A stretch of DNA of 64,000 bases, from NCBI GenBank assembly GCA_037176845.1, contig JAYKXP010000064.1, forward strand, positions 62,001-126,000. Reading direction: 5' to 3'. How positions within the stretch are numbered: position 1 is the first letter of the stretch; every line of letters begins with the position of its first letter. The notes beneath the pieces were generated by a model that ran no database searches, was not told the origin of the DNA, and saw nothing but the letters and a program-made list of their open reading frames with translations. A program made the translations under genes and the position numbers. The stretch comes from Paramarasmius palmivorus. Lineage: Eukaryota; Basidiomycota; Agaricomycetes; Agaricales; Marasmiaceae. Shown here one piece after another: positions 31,924 through 44,089 of the stretch.

Positions 31924-33792
31924 ATGTCCTCTCAACCTATCCCACGCTCCCTTGATTTTACCATCGGTGCATCTCTAATTGGAATCATCCTCGCATCCTG
32001 GTACGTACCATGTTTAATATATCCTGCTTCGTTCATACCCATTCATCTCCACAGCATGTACGGCGTTACATGCCTTCAAGCATGGTCCTACTTTCGGAAC
32101 TACAATGATCGTCTTGGGTTACGACTTATCGTGAATCTTACTTCTTTCTGCGTTCCCAGTGTTTGAACCTGTGCCAACTCCAACAGGTTCTTTCCCTAAT
32201 GTCAGTCATTGTTCTCATTTGTTCAGTCATATATATGCTCACGCTCAGCCATAGTGTACTTGGAACGGCGCACGAAATAATGTGCATTCATACAATATAT
32301 TATTATCTGATTATAAACTTTGCAAATCCATCAGGTTTAACGAGATTCGTCTGGTCAGTCCCGTGCCTTTCTCATAGAGACTCATTATAACAATACAGAT
32401 GCGCATAGGAGCATCGTGGTAAGTAGACTCGGATGTTATGGCTTCTGTTTCGTATTAATTGAACATGAACAGGCGGTGATACCATTGACGGTGCGGAAAA
32501 CCAACTCCAATCTGACCCAGGCGTAACGTCACAATTATAGGTAGCCAATGCTCTCATCGTCCAATCATTCTACGCTCTTCGTATCTATCGGCGTAAGCAT
32601 TTGACTCGCAATTTTCAATCAGTACCGCTAATTTGCTGTAGTCAGTGAAAATAAGGATTGGTGGACCCCGACGATAGTGGTTTGTGGACATTTTTCGTCG
32701 TAAATGTTGATATCTGAATAATGATTTAGTGTGTTCTGAACACAGCTGAACTTGGTGGGTGATTTTTACCGAAGCTGGCTATCAACATTGTATTAACTTC
32801 TCTTTTCAAGGATTGACCGCAGGTATAATCCTTCACTTTACACAAGCAACAAGAGTCTCTGACTGTCTGTGTTGACAGTGGCTATATCCAAAATGTGAGT
32901 GTTCTTAGAACACTCCTCAGCACATCTTGAGACACTTTCGGATCAGTTACGGAAAGGAGACCGTCGGGGGCATTGCAATGGACAAGGAGATACGCGTGAA
33001 TTGGTTTTCTTATCTATCAACTCGATACTTGCCGATAGAGTTTAAAGGATTTCTCCCAAGCTGGTTGTTCACTTCTTGTCGCTTGCGATGTGATATGCAC
33101 CGTCACGTTATCGTATTACCTCCACAAAAGTCGCTCTGGTCTCAAGCGGTGAGCTGTGGTTCTAATTGTCAGAACAATGCAATGCTAAATGTCTTCACTT
33201 GTCAGCACCGATAATCTCATCAACAAACTCATTATTTTCACAATAAATAACGGAGCGTTGACGAGGGGAGTAGACTATACCTATCACCGTTCACGCTGAC
33301 CCATAACTGCCCATAGTTCCGTCGCAATTACTATCATCTTCCTTGTGTGTTGCTCCACGGTGCTCAAGTATACGATATCATAACTGAGGCACTGCTTTCT
33401 TTGCCAGATCCAACTTCAACCCAGCAATCTCTTATATATTTCGGCGTATGTAAACCTCGGGAGTTGTACGTGAATGTTTACCTTCGTGGCTAAAGCTCTG
33501 ACGCTACAAATACTGCAGTGTATTCTGGCTCGCTCCTATCGACGTTTGTCAACTTTTGGTTGCACCGGTCATCACACAGCTAACTTGATACTCTTGCAAT
33601 AGGTTGAACTCGCGAAAGTCACTCTCAAACACGACACATATTACTATCGATACGCTGGAGTTTGGAACATTCAGAGCCACCGAGACGACTAGATTTGCGG
33701 CTACATCGACCAGGGTTCCCGCCGACGCTGTAGGAGAGGTCATTGAAATGAGGGTACAGGCTAATCTTGCGCTATCTACCGCATTAAGCTAA
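31924..33792 (+). CDS. DUF6534-type membrane protein, array copy I
   Basis: Starts MSSQPIPRSLDFTIGASLIG. Exon 1 ends with a TG|GTACGT donor and exon 2 continues CMYGVTCLQAWSYFRNYNDR. Recognisable later exons are SVLGTAHEIMCIHTIYYYLI, SLVACDVICTVTLSYYLHKSRSGLKR, TDNLINKLIIFTINNGALTR and, at the end, NSRKSLSNTTHITIDTLEFG to the stop at 33790-33792. The pattern (about seven helices, the NxLINxLIxxTINxGALTR hallmark and a cytosolic tail) is that of DUF6534 proteins. Middle exons are short and not all resolved, so the gene may be intact or slightly damaged. Function unknown. Confidence 0.55.
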
Positions 33793-34408
33793 CAAGACAA
33801 TTATACTAGCAGCCCTCAGCACGAATTCCAGGCGAGGCAGACGCGCAGAATCACAATTCTGAGCGTCGATTTGGTGTGTGCGGATCTCTCGTTTCGCGTC
33901 CCAAGGCTAAAAATTAATTTCCGAAGAAAGCGACTGGGATAGCAGTTAGTATACTGTCGGAAAGCTGAGAGCTCGAGATCATCTTGAACGTTCAATTGGC
34001 CATGAGTCTGATGAATACCCTAAGAGTACGAAGGTAGAAGCAATTAACCACACCAGTACCGAACCCAAGCCCCAGTACATCGAACTTTTGGCAGATTGTA
34101 AACGCCATCCTTACTTGACACCTCGGAATTCAATATTCAAGCTTCCACTTTAGGGTAGGTCAACTTTATTATTATCTTTCTCACCTTATAGCCCAAGTAT
34201 ATGGCTCCCCGAATAACACCACAGCTCGAAAGTGTTCGGAAAGCCCCTGGACGCTTGTCCGGAACTTTGGACGAGAGAACGTAACTGGTAAAATGAAAGG
34301 AAACAATTGAGAAGGAAAAAATATACAGTAGACATCAGACACGATTTATACCACACCCATACCGGGACCGGGAAAGTTCAAAAATTTCAACAATTGCATG
34401 GAATTAAT
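33793..34408. other. Intergenic region, no gene supported
   Basis: AT-rich spacer between DUF6534 copy I and the tRNA-Glu relic. Nothing recognisable. Confidence 0.45.
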
Positions 34409-34508
34409 TCCGTTACAGAGAATCGAACCCTCAGCTATCGCACTCCTGCACAAGCCCCGCGAAACAGTATATGAGAGGCGATATCGTTAGCCACTACACC
34501 ATAGCGGA
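34409..34508 (-). tRNA. Degenerate tRNA-Glu(CTC) with intron (likely pseudo-tRNA)
   Basis: The reverse strand reads as tRNA-Glu: TCCGCTATGGTGTAGTGGC at the start, anticodon CTC in the loop CTCTCA, an intron of about 30 nt, then GCGAT closing the anticodon stem, a T-loop GGTTCGATTC and TAACGGA. Compared with the copy at 53826 it has a C:A mismatch in the acceptor stem and a G:G mismatch and a G:T wobble in the T stem, and its intron is longer. The gene is therefore probably inactive or weak. It marks one end of a duplicated segment. Confidence 0.7.
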
Positions 34509-35740
34509 ACTACACCACCGCTGACATCCCTGGTCAGACCCCCTCCTCCCCTCGAACGCAACGGTCCTTCAGCAAGAGATGCTTTCCGCTGTTCCCAAGA
34601 TTGTTCGCCATCACAAGTCGTTGGTGTTGGTGTTGGGCGGAAGCCGAGACTGGGTTTGGTATTGTGTATCGAAAGGTACGGGCGCCGACGCGGACATCGT
34701 CCCATTCGGCAAGTGTCTGTTACATCAGATGTAGGAAGAAGGGCCATGTGGTGCTAGGAAGTCGGTTAGGATGGGGTGGCAGTGATGTTGTAGGATAGGC
34801 ATACCTGCCGGCGTAGGCTTCGCGTTCTTTTGCGAATCTGCCTGGACTCATCCTCGCACCTGCCCAAACACCATTGTGATGTGACGAGCACACAACAGAT
34901 GGTGTGGTAATGGGAAGACTAGGCCCAGGGTACGGGTGACGCCAACCCCTTGCACTTGCCATACGCTGGTGTAGTGATTGTCGGTGGTTGTGGGCGACTG
35001 AGGTGGAGGTCCTGAGGGATTGAGGAACGTCGTTTGGCTGGGGTGTGGGGAATGTCCATGCTGTGAATGTACAGGAGCGAACAACCGGATGAAACGACAC
35101 CTCCGCCTATAGACGTGGCGTTGACATATTGTCGTCTTCGTTGTCGTCGATTAGAATTTGGGTGAGTGTTGATGCACCTGGTGAGCCTCTCGGGCCTGTT
35201 ATCGTTCATCAGCATGAATAAAAGAAAACAGAAGGAAGAGACACGCACTCAAAACACTCCTACCTCCCAGTATTTGACTCATCCTTCCCACTGGACCTCC
35301 TACAATGACCCTATCAGGATCAACCTGCTATGGTGCCAGTGTTTTCCGAGCTGGAAGAGTTGGATGGCGAAGCAGGTTACGACTGAATCTGGGGGTAGAT
35401 TGGGAGTAGACTGTTGATTTCGAGGACAGTGGTTCGGGTTGGCCGTCTGGGGCGGTGATGCCTATGGGTTCGCTGCCTGTACCATTGTCATTGCCAGTAC
35501 CGGTGTTGGCGTTGCTGTAGCTGGCCCATCAGCGCTTCGCTTCGGTAGAGTATTGTTGTAGTCACGAAGCGGAGTTCCAATGGCGATTCCCCATGCCGGA
35601 GTATGCCGAAGGTGATTGCGAGTCTAGGCCTTTGATTTTCACACCTTTCTCCGTTCCTCCATGATCCTCTCAGTCTCAGTTCCCCTGCCACTATTTACCA
35701 TCAGTATCTACTTTCTATCGAAACGAAGTCGCACAAGCCA
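34500..35740 (-). repeat. Diverged duplicated segment with a degenerate gene of unknown function (copy 1)
   Basis: The 1.2 kb after the tRNA-Glu relic matches, with many changes, the segment at 53930-55330 beside the intact tRNA-Glu. Shared marks include GTAGGCTTCGC, the GTCGTTTGGCTGGGGTGTGG block, CCTATAGACGTGGCGTTGA and GAGTATGCCGAAGGTGAT. On minus it has a Pro/Ser/His-rich open frame (PTPQPNDVPQSLRT, then GPSLPITTPSVVCSSHHNG), alike to PQSNDLPEPIRT and GPSLPTIVPSVASSSH in the other copy. The reading frame is interrupted. The original protein is not recognised. Confidence 0.55.
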
Positions 35741-36701
35741 GATTAATCCGTACCTCCAAGCCTTTTAGGTACTGTGATAGATCCCATCAGGGTGAGTCGA
35801 CGGTGAACTGACTCTGGGCCTCAGAATACTGATTTGCATGATTCTGGAAGCGCACTCATTGCAGCTTTTCTGTGACGACATTGATCTCGCATACTAATAG
35901 GAAACTCAAAAACGATGTAATCTTGTCGGTATTATTGGCTGCTAGTTAAGACTCTTAGAGCCGAAGTTTTCAGTACAGCAAGGGAATCATCAGAATGGTA
36001 TAACCCATTTGCCAGTGTCAACCTCGAATCATGATTGCAATCATCTTCTGTCAATGTTGAGTATTCCCCCGTTAACGCCGGTGCTGTTGTTGGACACATC
36101 GAGCGCTCATTTAAACTGTAATTTTACAGCAGATGTCATGAAGGGTGCGGAATTTCGGTTGTACATATAATTATGGAGTGACTTTAGGCCGATTAGGACT
36201 ACCTTCTTTGCGTTTCCCCTGCAACTCCCAGTCCTCAATCAGAAACGCTGCTGGGAATCAAGGCTCCGGACTTTAGCGTAACACGGCGCCTTCAAGTTTT
36301 TGACACGCTTGCCACACGTCAATGCATTGAGATTACCTCTTCTCTTTCCGACATTGTCTGACAGATGATGTAGCTGACGATCACCCTCGGGTACGTTATG
36401 TGTCCTCGACACTAGCTCAAAACTATTGACATTCAACGTCTTTGACTGCCTAGGGGAAGCAAGAAACGAATCAGAGTATCGAAATCAAGCCCGACAGGCT
36501 TTGGGATTTTGATTACTGAGCAGCGTCACGGTGCACAATACAGGATAGTCAGTTTCTCATGTCATTTCGCCGAATTTACACAAACTGATGGATCTAGTCT
36601 TGACGTCTATCTGATTGTGATGAGGCGAGTATTTTTGGCCACTAGGGTCATATAAAACCCAGCTTCTTTCTATATGAGCGACTGACCGCCGCTACATAAC
36701 C
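35741..36701. other. Intergenic region, no gene supported
   Basis: Nearly 1 kb without a coherent frame, ending in the promoter of DUF6534 copy II. A TATAAAA box at 36651 lies 50 bp before its ATG. Confidence 0.5.
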
Positions 36702-38576
36702 ATGCCCGCTCGCCCTGAATCTCTGGACGTTACGCTAGGGGCACTTTTAGTCTCAGTTATTGCATCATCTTGGTACGCAACTCCAGCATCATTTTCCAAT
36801 CCAAGACCACGCTCACCTGTAACTGTTGGCATTATAGCTTGTATGGTGTTACTTGCCTTCAAGTTTGGTCTTACTTCCGAAACTACAATGACGGTTATCT
36901 GTTTCGAGTCATGGTGGGTCTCAGCTCTTCATCAATCATGGCAAATAGCTAAAGTGAAGGCAGGTCATATCCCAGCGCAAGTCTTCAAAGATCTTCATCT
37001 CTCCATTCCCAAGACGCTGATATTGATGTATCGTTTACAGTATCCTTGGAACATTGCACGAAATAATGTGCATTCATACGATTTACTTTTACCTCATCAC
37101 AAATTTCGCAAATATAGCCGCCATGTCAAAACTTGCCTGGTCAGTCTACAGTCTACTGATTGTGTGGTTTGGACCCGTTCCTAGTTACATCCACATACAG
37201 GAGCACCATTGTAAGTCGAATAAGATCGTTCTAATTTACCTTTATCACATTGAGCTGTTGTACAGATGATTATGCCGTTAACGGTGAGCGAGAATGACTT
37301 TTGTTTGAGGCAAAACTAACGTCTAGACTTCAGCTGCTCATTGCTGTTAATGTTCAGTCGTTTTATATCGTACGGATCTATCAGAGTAAGCATTCATAAT
37401 TGGCACATATTGATCAGCCATTGACAGTTCTATAGTGAGCTATCGAAAGGATTGGGTAGTACCAATGTTACTGGTTCGTAACTGCTTCATCGTTGAAGAC
37501 AAACCTTAGCACGGCGATCTAGTCATTTTTGATGGTTACCGAAATTGGTGTGTGATATAGGACTATCACGGTCGCTGGCCTAAACTTATTGTTCTCTTCA
37601 AAAGTCCTGTCCGCAGGTATTCGTTCCAGTACCCCATCATCCACTCACTGACACCGAATAGTTGCCATAGCTGGAATGTGCGTGGCTTTCAAGTGTCGAT
37701 ACCATCTTTGGCTACCTGCTCAAGATTTCACCAAAGTTACCAGCTGCAGTCCCTTGACCGTATTGCGGAAGATGCAGCAACAAGAGTAAGTTCGAACTCC
37801 TCGCAGTAATGACAGTCGCTTACTTGTCGTGTGCATAGCGGGTCATGTATGCCGAGTTCTCATCCGTTGTTGCTTGTGACGTCTCGTGTGCTTTGGCGTT
37901 GTCGTACTATCTTCATAAAGGCCGCAGCGGTATTAGGAGGTAAGCCGATGGGTTTTGAGGCTAGCTGATGCAACTCGACACCTAAAACGTTGACGAATTC
38001 GTTGGCAGAACAAACACTCTTATCAACAAACTGATCATATATACGATCAATAATGGAGCACTGACAAGGCAAGTTTCTCCCAAGTAATACTGTGGCTGGC
38101 CCGGGCAATCTTACAATTTGGCCCATCTACAGCGTCACTAGTATTTCTATCATGATTTGTGTGCGTAAATTCATTATCTTTGACTACTCCATTTCACTCA
38201 GCTCTTTTTACCTTCAAGCTTAGTCTAGACATCCGTAATTTCGTGTATGCCTCAATCTACGTGAACATCGCAAACCGTACGTGGGCCGCTACCATTTGAG
38301 AGTTCAAAGTTTGACTCGTACGTACGCAGTGTATACCAGCTCGTTGTTATCGACGTTCGTTGGACTTTTAAGCTCATGACCCTTCGTATTCTTAATTCTC
38401 GATCCAGCCTCAACATGCGAAAGTCGCTCGACAACTCAACAACTATTACCGTCAACATGGAAAGTGTGGAACTTGGAACCTTTCAGGCGGTTGGACGTAC
38501 TACAATTGCATCGATGAATGCTCCCATTGAAAGCTCAGTCATTGATCCCAAGGTGCGTCGTTTACCCTCGCGCTGA
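36702..38576 (+). CDS. DUF6534-type membrane protein, array copy II
   Basis: Begins MPARPESLDVTLGALLVSVI, with a TATAAAA box 50 bp upstream. Exon 1 ends TG|GTACGC and exon 2 reads CLYGVTCLQVWSYFRNYND. Later parts are LGTLHEIMCIHTIYFYLITN, SSVVACDVSCALALSYYLHK, TNTLINKLIIYTINNGALTR and a tail starting LNMRKSLDNSTTITVN, ending at TGA 38574-38576. This is the best preserved member of the array. Predicted to be a seven-helix membrane protein of unknown role. Its 3' four-fifths, from 36928, is duplicated at 44335. Confidence 0.6.
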
Positions 38577-39017
38577 ATAGGTTGAACCAAGGCAGTAGAT
38601 GTAAGGGATCTATACATGTTGGTGGTGCGGGGAGATATGACGGCGGTACAAGCTCGTCTTCATTCCCGATGTTCAAGAACAACAATGACAGGTGAGCCGT
38701 GAAACTCACGGCTTATAATTTCGTGTCTATGAGTGCTCGCTTTGGGTTCAATGACCAGACTCTTGTATCTACTTTTCTTGATATATTGTATTCTCAGAAC
38801 GTACCTGAACGCTAGAATTCAGTGAAAACGCTGAGGCGTATTCCTACAGGCTCAATTCGCACGAAAACGGGTCCCTATCCATAAACGTCGATTTAGCGCC
38901 CGGGTCGGTTACCATCGTATCATCGAACCCCTGAAACAAGCTCCCATATTAATAAGCACCCAACGTTGGACTCGAGACAGACCTATCAGGTTAGAACAGC
39001 TATTCGGTGGTTGTCAT
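38577..39017. other. 3' flank of DUF6534 copy II
   Basis: No gene. The first 240 bp matches the 3' flank of copy III (45960-46205), including ATGTTCAAGAACAA and the CTGCTCGCTTTGGGTTC-like block; the rest is unique. Confidence 0.5.
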
Positions 39018-39025
39018 AGGAAAGT

Positions 39026-41481
39026 ATGAGTGTTAAAGTGTTCAAAAAATAAATCAGGTCCCCGGTAATAATTTTTCAGTCCCCCGGTAATAATATACCT
39101 ACTTTCATGACATTCCAGTACATTATGCCCCCCGTAAATAACATAGAAATCCCCCGGTAATAACAAACTTCGACGAAATTACCGCCCGTTAATAATCGGC
39201 TATTTCGGCTAAGCATTTCCCACGCACGTGGCCTGTATCGAGTGCATCTTGAACACATCCTCAGTGGTCGGGCGAGATGATCTAAGGTTAAATGAGTATA
39301 TGATTGTATTTGGAGTATATATAAGCACTCAAATATCCGATATTTAGTAGTCCCTGAGGTGTAGAATATGGACCATAGCCACGTACTTCTGTCACTTGCC
39401 GAAAGGGACTTTCCCACCCTCTCTGCATATCTTCAGCTGCGTTCCGAGAGCTGCCCTGCTGCTCAGACATGATTTGTGAAGGTAACATGAGTGTAGAAAT
39501 GAGTAAAGAGTGTGTATCGATACCTTCATATGTCAGATTTCAGTATCTGTGAAAGGATGCTCACAATCTTGACGTGTCAGTGTGGACACTGTCATTGTGC
39601 TAATTGATTCTTGTTTAAAATTGGAGATTATAACCTTATTGCTTCAGGATGGCCTCAAGTGGGTCCTTGTCCACAGGTTTCCTCAAAAATATCATAGCGC
39701 CCATGGCAATTTCACTCATTACTCCTTTGCTACCTCTTTATCACCATGTCACCAGGATAGGTATAGCTTTTTGTAGCCCTCTATTTCCATCCTGAGATAT
39801 GCACAGGTCATATGCATGTGTGTGGGGGGTAAATTTGACAGAGGTGGCTGACATGTCAGAACCTTTTTGTCATTTTCATCCTCAATGATATCTTGTTTCA
39901 TCACAGTAAGCCACGTAATTTTACATGTTTAAACTGTCATTAGCATTGACAAAAATATATCTGACTGCGTTCCTCGGATTGATATGCTCAAGTTGTGCGT
40001 CATAATCATTTCTGAATGCCAATGGAAAATTCCTTGATTGCACTGTTTGACCATTGATTCATATCTGGCTGTGTATTTTCCCATTAACTAGTGATATGAA
40101 GGTATATGCTAACATTCCAATAGTGGCAATAATCTTATGGGAAGGGACTTCCCATACTCTTGCAAGTTAGGATCCAGAGCACTTGCCCAATTTGGCAACT
40201 CTGGTCAACACTAGCGCCCAGGACGACTAATGAGGTGCCACGTTCATTTCCATACAGGACGTACTCGACAGTAACTACTCCCCATTTAATACTCAATCCG
40301 GAGGTGAGCTGGCTCCGAACGAGTCTGGAGACCTCATGCATGGGAAAGTCCCTTTCGGCAAGTGACAGAAGTACGTGGCTATGAGGTCCATCATTGACAT
40401 CCGAAGACAGAGACGGCGCGTCCACAGGCTTAAACTTTAGCTTTGGCAGTCTCCAAGAAATCTCAATATAGTCAATAAAGTTCTGACTTGGACTCAATGC
40501 CACCACACTCTACATATTCCTAGACTCGTTACCCATGCCTATATTGCTATCACATCTACGCAAAAGCGTCACTTCCCCTTTCTCGTGTTATCTCTCCAGT
40601 CAAAGATATACTCTTGTTGATGCTAATGGCAGCTTGAACATACACTATTTAGAGTTCCTGAAATGGAACGAGCTGCGTATGGATCTGGAACACAAAAGGG
40701 AGAGCTAGCAAAAGCTAAGCCTACTCTGGTGACATGGTGGTCAACAGATAACAAATGAGTAAAGAGTGAAATTGCTATGAGCACTAGTACGGGCGCCTAA
40801 AGATAATGGTATGTAGACAAGGACACGCTTGAGGCTAAAGATAACGCTAAATAACTAATGAGATTATGATCTTGAACGTTCAACAATAGTCAACTAGCCC
40901 AGTCCACATGCCTCCTGTCATTTCTACTGTAATCAGTGAAGCAGAAATACCGAATCCGTCATATGAAGGTATTGATACATAATTTCACTAATTTCTATGC
41001 TCGTACCTTACTGAATCATGCCTGAGCAGCAGGGTAACTATCGGAACGCACTGAAGATATGCAGACAGCGTGGGAAAGCCCCTGTCAGAATCCAGAGCAA
41101 ATGTTCATTGCTGTGGGACACACTCTACACCTCAGGGACTCCTAAATACTGCATATTTGAGTACTTCTGTATACCAAAAAACAAATCATATATTCAGTTA
41201 AGCTTAGATCATTTCGCCTGACCACTGAGAATGTGTTCAAGATGCACCTGGTACAAGCCACGTGCGTGGGAAAAGCTTAGCCGAAATAGCCGATCATTAC
41301 CGGGGGGTGTTTTGTCGTGTTATTACCGGGGAGATTTTTCTAGTTATTACCGGGGGATTTCTATGTTATTTACGGGGGGCGTAATGTACTAGAATGTCAC
41401 AAAAGTAGGTAAAATATTAACGGGGGACTGAAAAGTTATTACCGGGGACCATATTTATTTTTTGAACACTTTAACACTCAT
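39026..41481. mobile_element. DNA transposon with about 510-bp terminal inverted repeats (probably non-autonomous)
   Basis: 2456 bp. The left end (ATGAGTGTTAAAGTGTTC onward, to about 39532) and the right end (about 40962 to CACTTTAACACTCAT) are inverted copies, recognisably alike over their full length. The outer 170 bp of each end holds five or six variants of CCCCGGTAATAA, a subterminal repeat likely bound by the transposase. The interior has no full transposase, only a coding-like minus-strand stretch (40506-40140) and a short plus-strand one near 40600. With the 8-bp duplication this suggests a deletion derivative of a hAT- or KDZ-like element. Confidence 0.8.
40135..40506 (-). CDS. Coding-like remnant inside the DNA transposon
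   Basis: A 123-codon open frame with ordinary protein composition (NFIDYIEISWRLPKLKFK, then HSHVLLSLAERDFPMHEVSR and VVTVEYVLYGNERGTSLVVL). I do not recognise it. It may be the leftover of the element's transposase or a captured host exon. Part of it (HSHVLLSLAERDFP) recurs in the left inverted repeat. Confidence 0.3.
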   Translation of the reverse strand: MVALSPSQNFIDYIEISWRLPKLKFKPVDAPSLSSDVNDGPHSHVLLSLAERDFPMHEVSRLVRSQLTSGLSIKWGVVTVEYVLYGNERGTSLVVLGASVDQSCQIGQVLWILTCKSMGSPFP

Positions 41482-41489
41482 AGGAAAGT

Positions 41490-41954
41490 GACGATTCGAT
41501 TCTTGAAGCTTGAAGCTTCCGAGAATAGGAATTCGTGGATCTCTTTATCTTGATTTGCCGCGATGTCATGTGAGCGCTTGAGCGGTCAGCTCGAACGCGT
41601 ACCACACATTCATCACTCAAAAAATGCGTCCTGAACGCGTCAATTCGTTCAAGACTTTGATTCTCGGAGTCTTCCTTGGTCCTGTTCGCAGAGTGCGAAA
41701 TTCATATGAGAGTACATTCCATTGACAATACAAATCCAGCTATCTATACAGGCATATGATACGAAATACAAATCAAACTTACTATGTGTACGTAGTGTTT
41801 CCAATATGTGAAGGAATACGTAGGTATGTGAATTACAATGTCCGTGCAAAATAGAGATATGTAGAGAATGTGGGGGCATTGAATGGCTCCAACCCGAGAA
41901 GACATAGTAGACAAAAACGAGATGACGGAGAAGGAGAAAAAGAACTGAAACGAC
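41490..41954. other. 3' flank of the kinase paralogue
   Basis: From about 41700 to 41954 this is, on minus, a diverged copy of the 3' flank of the intact kinase gene. The rest is unique and holds no gene. Confidence 0.5.
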
Positions 41955-44027
41955 TCAGAGGCTTGTAGGCGCCAACTCATTCGGCTTAAATCTCAACCTG
42001 GCCACCAGTACTGTGTTCCAAGGGCCGCCGTTACTCGACACCTTACTGGCGGAGAGAATTTTGGCGTCGACCTCTTCGTGATACACAGGCCCACCCATCT
42101 CCAGCTGAACTCCTGTGTCGGTGGTGAATGTACCCCAAGGTTGCTTGGCTTTCGTGGAAGTGTATACATTGAAGTGAGCCTGTCATTTGATTAGCACGAC
42201 ATAAGCGGCATGAAAGAGTTGAATTACCTGTCCATCGGGGTGTTTATGGCTGACGAATAGCGCGTAGTCGGGGGAATCCAGAGTTCCGATCACTACGAGG
42301 AGCCTTCTGTGTCAGTACGGTATTTTCTGAACAAGGAGAACAAAACCACTCACCAAAGTATAGATCTTCCTTTTGGATGTGATGCTTCTCACCATAGACA
42401 TCGAGAATAGTGTCCACGTTTGCTTTGAACCACCGCTTCGGGGCATCTAGACTTTCAATGTAACGATAGACCGTCGACTCAGTGCACAGATACGCCGTCT
42501 TGTGCCCGGCCCTCAACGGGAAGGAGTAACGTCTAGCGATAGATTGACTAGCAACAGGCTACCGTTAGTCAGTACTTTGATTGAGATCTAAGGAACTCAC
42601 GAAATGCCGTTTTCGCCACCTTTCCCTCGCCCGCCAAACGTCGACAATGCTGCAATAGTATCAACTCCTCGCAGAAGCGCGTTCCGCTTATCCTGTCTCT
42701 GACTTCCTGTGTTGACCTTGCCAAAGCCATAGACATTGGGAATGCTCTCCAATCTTGGCTCTCCGCTCTGCTCGGGATTAAAGGCATTGAATAAAGTGAT
42801 GAATGCTCCGTTCAGTTTGGAGAGGTAGCCCACGGCGCCTATTGCAATGGGAGATGGTGACCACAAGGGCAGGGTTACTGTAGGATCGACGTTAGACACG
42901 GGAAGCTGGAGGTACAATATGAAACTTACATGAAGGATGGAAATCATGAACCAACGACATGCGGTACCGTCTCTCATTTCTTGCATCCGCCGACTTCTCG
43001 TTCGATGGTGGTGTGTTGTATCGATCTTCAATGGCATTGTCCACCACACCGATGGAATCGCCATCCTCTAATCGAGTGCCGGTATTGGAATCCAAGAGCA
43101 ACAACGTAGCTGAACTAGGATTAGAAAACGTATAAGCGACTGGTTCGCAGATAACACAAATGACCACGGTCGTCTACAAGAAAAACATACCTCGTAATCG
43201 CCAAACCAGGCAAATCTACCTCAGCAACTCCATGTGCCCTACTCATTCTCGTCATTGCAGCAATTGCACTACCAATAATCTCCATCTCCAACGAATCCCA
43301 ACTTCCCACACCTCTCGCTGGCCCTGATACGGAACCAGAACCACTAGCCATCGCCGGGAAAGACGAGGTGGACTCAGTCGAAGATGAAATAATCATCACA
43401 CCATTCTTCTTCGACGAAGTAGCTTCCTCCTGGATGTCGTCAGATGATGTATGTTGCACGCTCAACCCTGATAGCCCTGTAGAAACGTGGGATGCAGTCT
43501 GTTGGGGCATGGGCGTAGCTGTTGTTGCCAATGGGTCTAGCTCTGGGCCTACATCGCCAGTAATCATCTCCCCCTGGATCTCCTCAGAACCGTTATCTTC
43601 GTCCCTCTCGCGCTCCGCGATGATTTCGAAGAGCACGTTCTATTGCCTCGATAGCTTCCGGCATTTCCTCCCTATATATAAAGGCGCGTCAGCATCGCGA
43701 ATCATGATAGACGAAGGAAGAACAGCGTTACCGGCCAACACCAAGGACACTCACTATCTCCGCGTCGCTTCCCCTCGCCAAGAGATTCCTCATCAGATTC
43801 CGGGAGTGCTGAGCGTCCAAAGCAGCACTCGAAATGAGATCCGCCCGATAAAGAGTGTCTATATGCCTCATTACACTCCCATCATCGTTCAAAACGGAAG
43901 TTGGCAATGCAGGCGGGTGGGGAGTAGAGGATAATGGAGGAGAAATGACAGGTGAGCTGAGAGGGGTGGCAAACACCTCGCCGACTCGTGTTGGCATCTG
44001 AGAAGTGTTGCTAGCCTCGGGGTCCAT
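41955..44027 (-). pseudogene. Kinase paralogue lacking the helical and kinase domains
   Basis: Reads on minus from ATG 44027 (MDPEASNTSQMPTRVGEVFA) to TGA 41955. It keeps the Ser-rich linker, the segment EEMPEAIEAIER, the part before the kinase (HGVAEVDLPGLAITR) and then jumps straight to the post-kinase linker (SNPSSATLLLL) and the whole C-terminal domain (WSPSPIAIGAVGYLSK, HPDGQAHFNVYTSTKAKQPW) with its introns. About 1.7 kb covering the kinase domain is missing. At 5' the leader (to 44190) is conserved but the original ATG and the helical domain are gone. One extra base near 43635 shifts the frame after the EAIERAL-equivalent. If translation starts later, a C-terminal-domain protein is still possible. 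Confidence 0.75.
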
Positions 44028-44089
44028 CGAAGTTCAAGGCGACGAAGATGAGGAAGGTGTTAATGGCGGTGGAGAAAACGGCGACGAGG

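Larger units (their letters stand above)
39018..41489. repeat. 8-bp target-site duplication AGGAAAGT around a DNA transposon
   Basis: AGGAAAGT at 39018-39025 and again at 41482-41489 flanks the outermost inverted-repeat bases directly. An 8-bp duplication is typical of hAT elements and is also reported for the Zisupton/KDZ group. Confidence 0.8.

Noticed and set aside
39060..41460. CRISPR-like array because of short spaced repeats
   Set aside because: The repeats are diverged, unevenly spaced and restricted to the transposon ends; the host is a eukaryote.
39026..41481. Helitron or solo LTR pair as explanation of the CCCCGGTAATAA repeats
   Set aside because: Ends are inverted, not direct, and an 8-bp target duplication is present; Helitrons make none and LTR elements make 4-6 bp.
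42000..44030. Processed (reverse-transcribed) copy as origin of the kinase paralogue
   Set aside because: Introns in the C-terminal domain are retained at the same positions, so it arose by DNA duplication and deletion.
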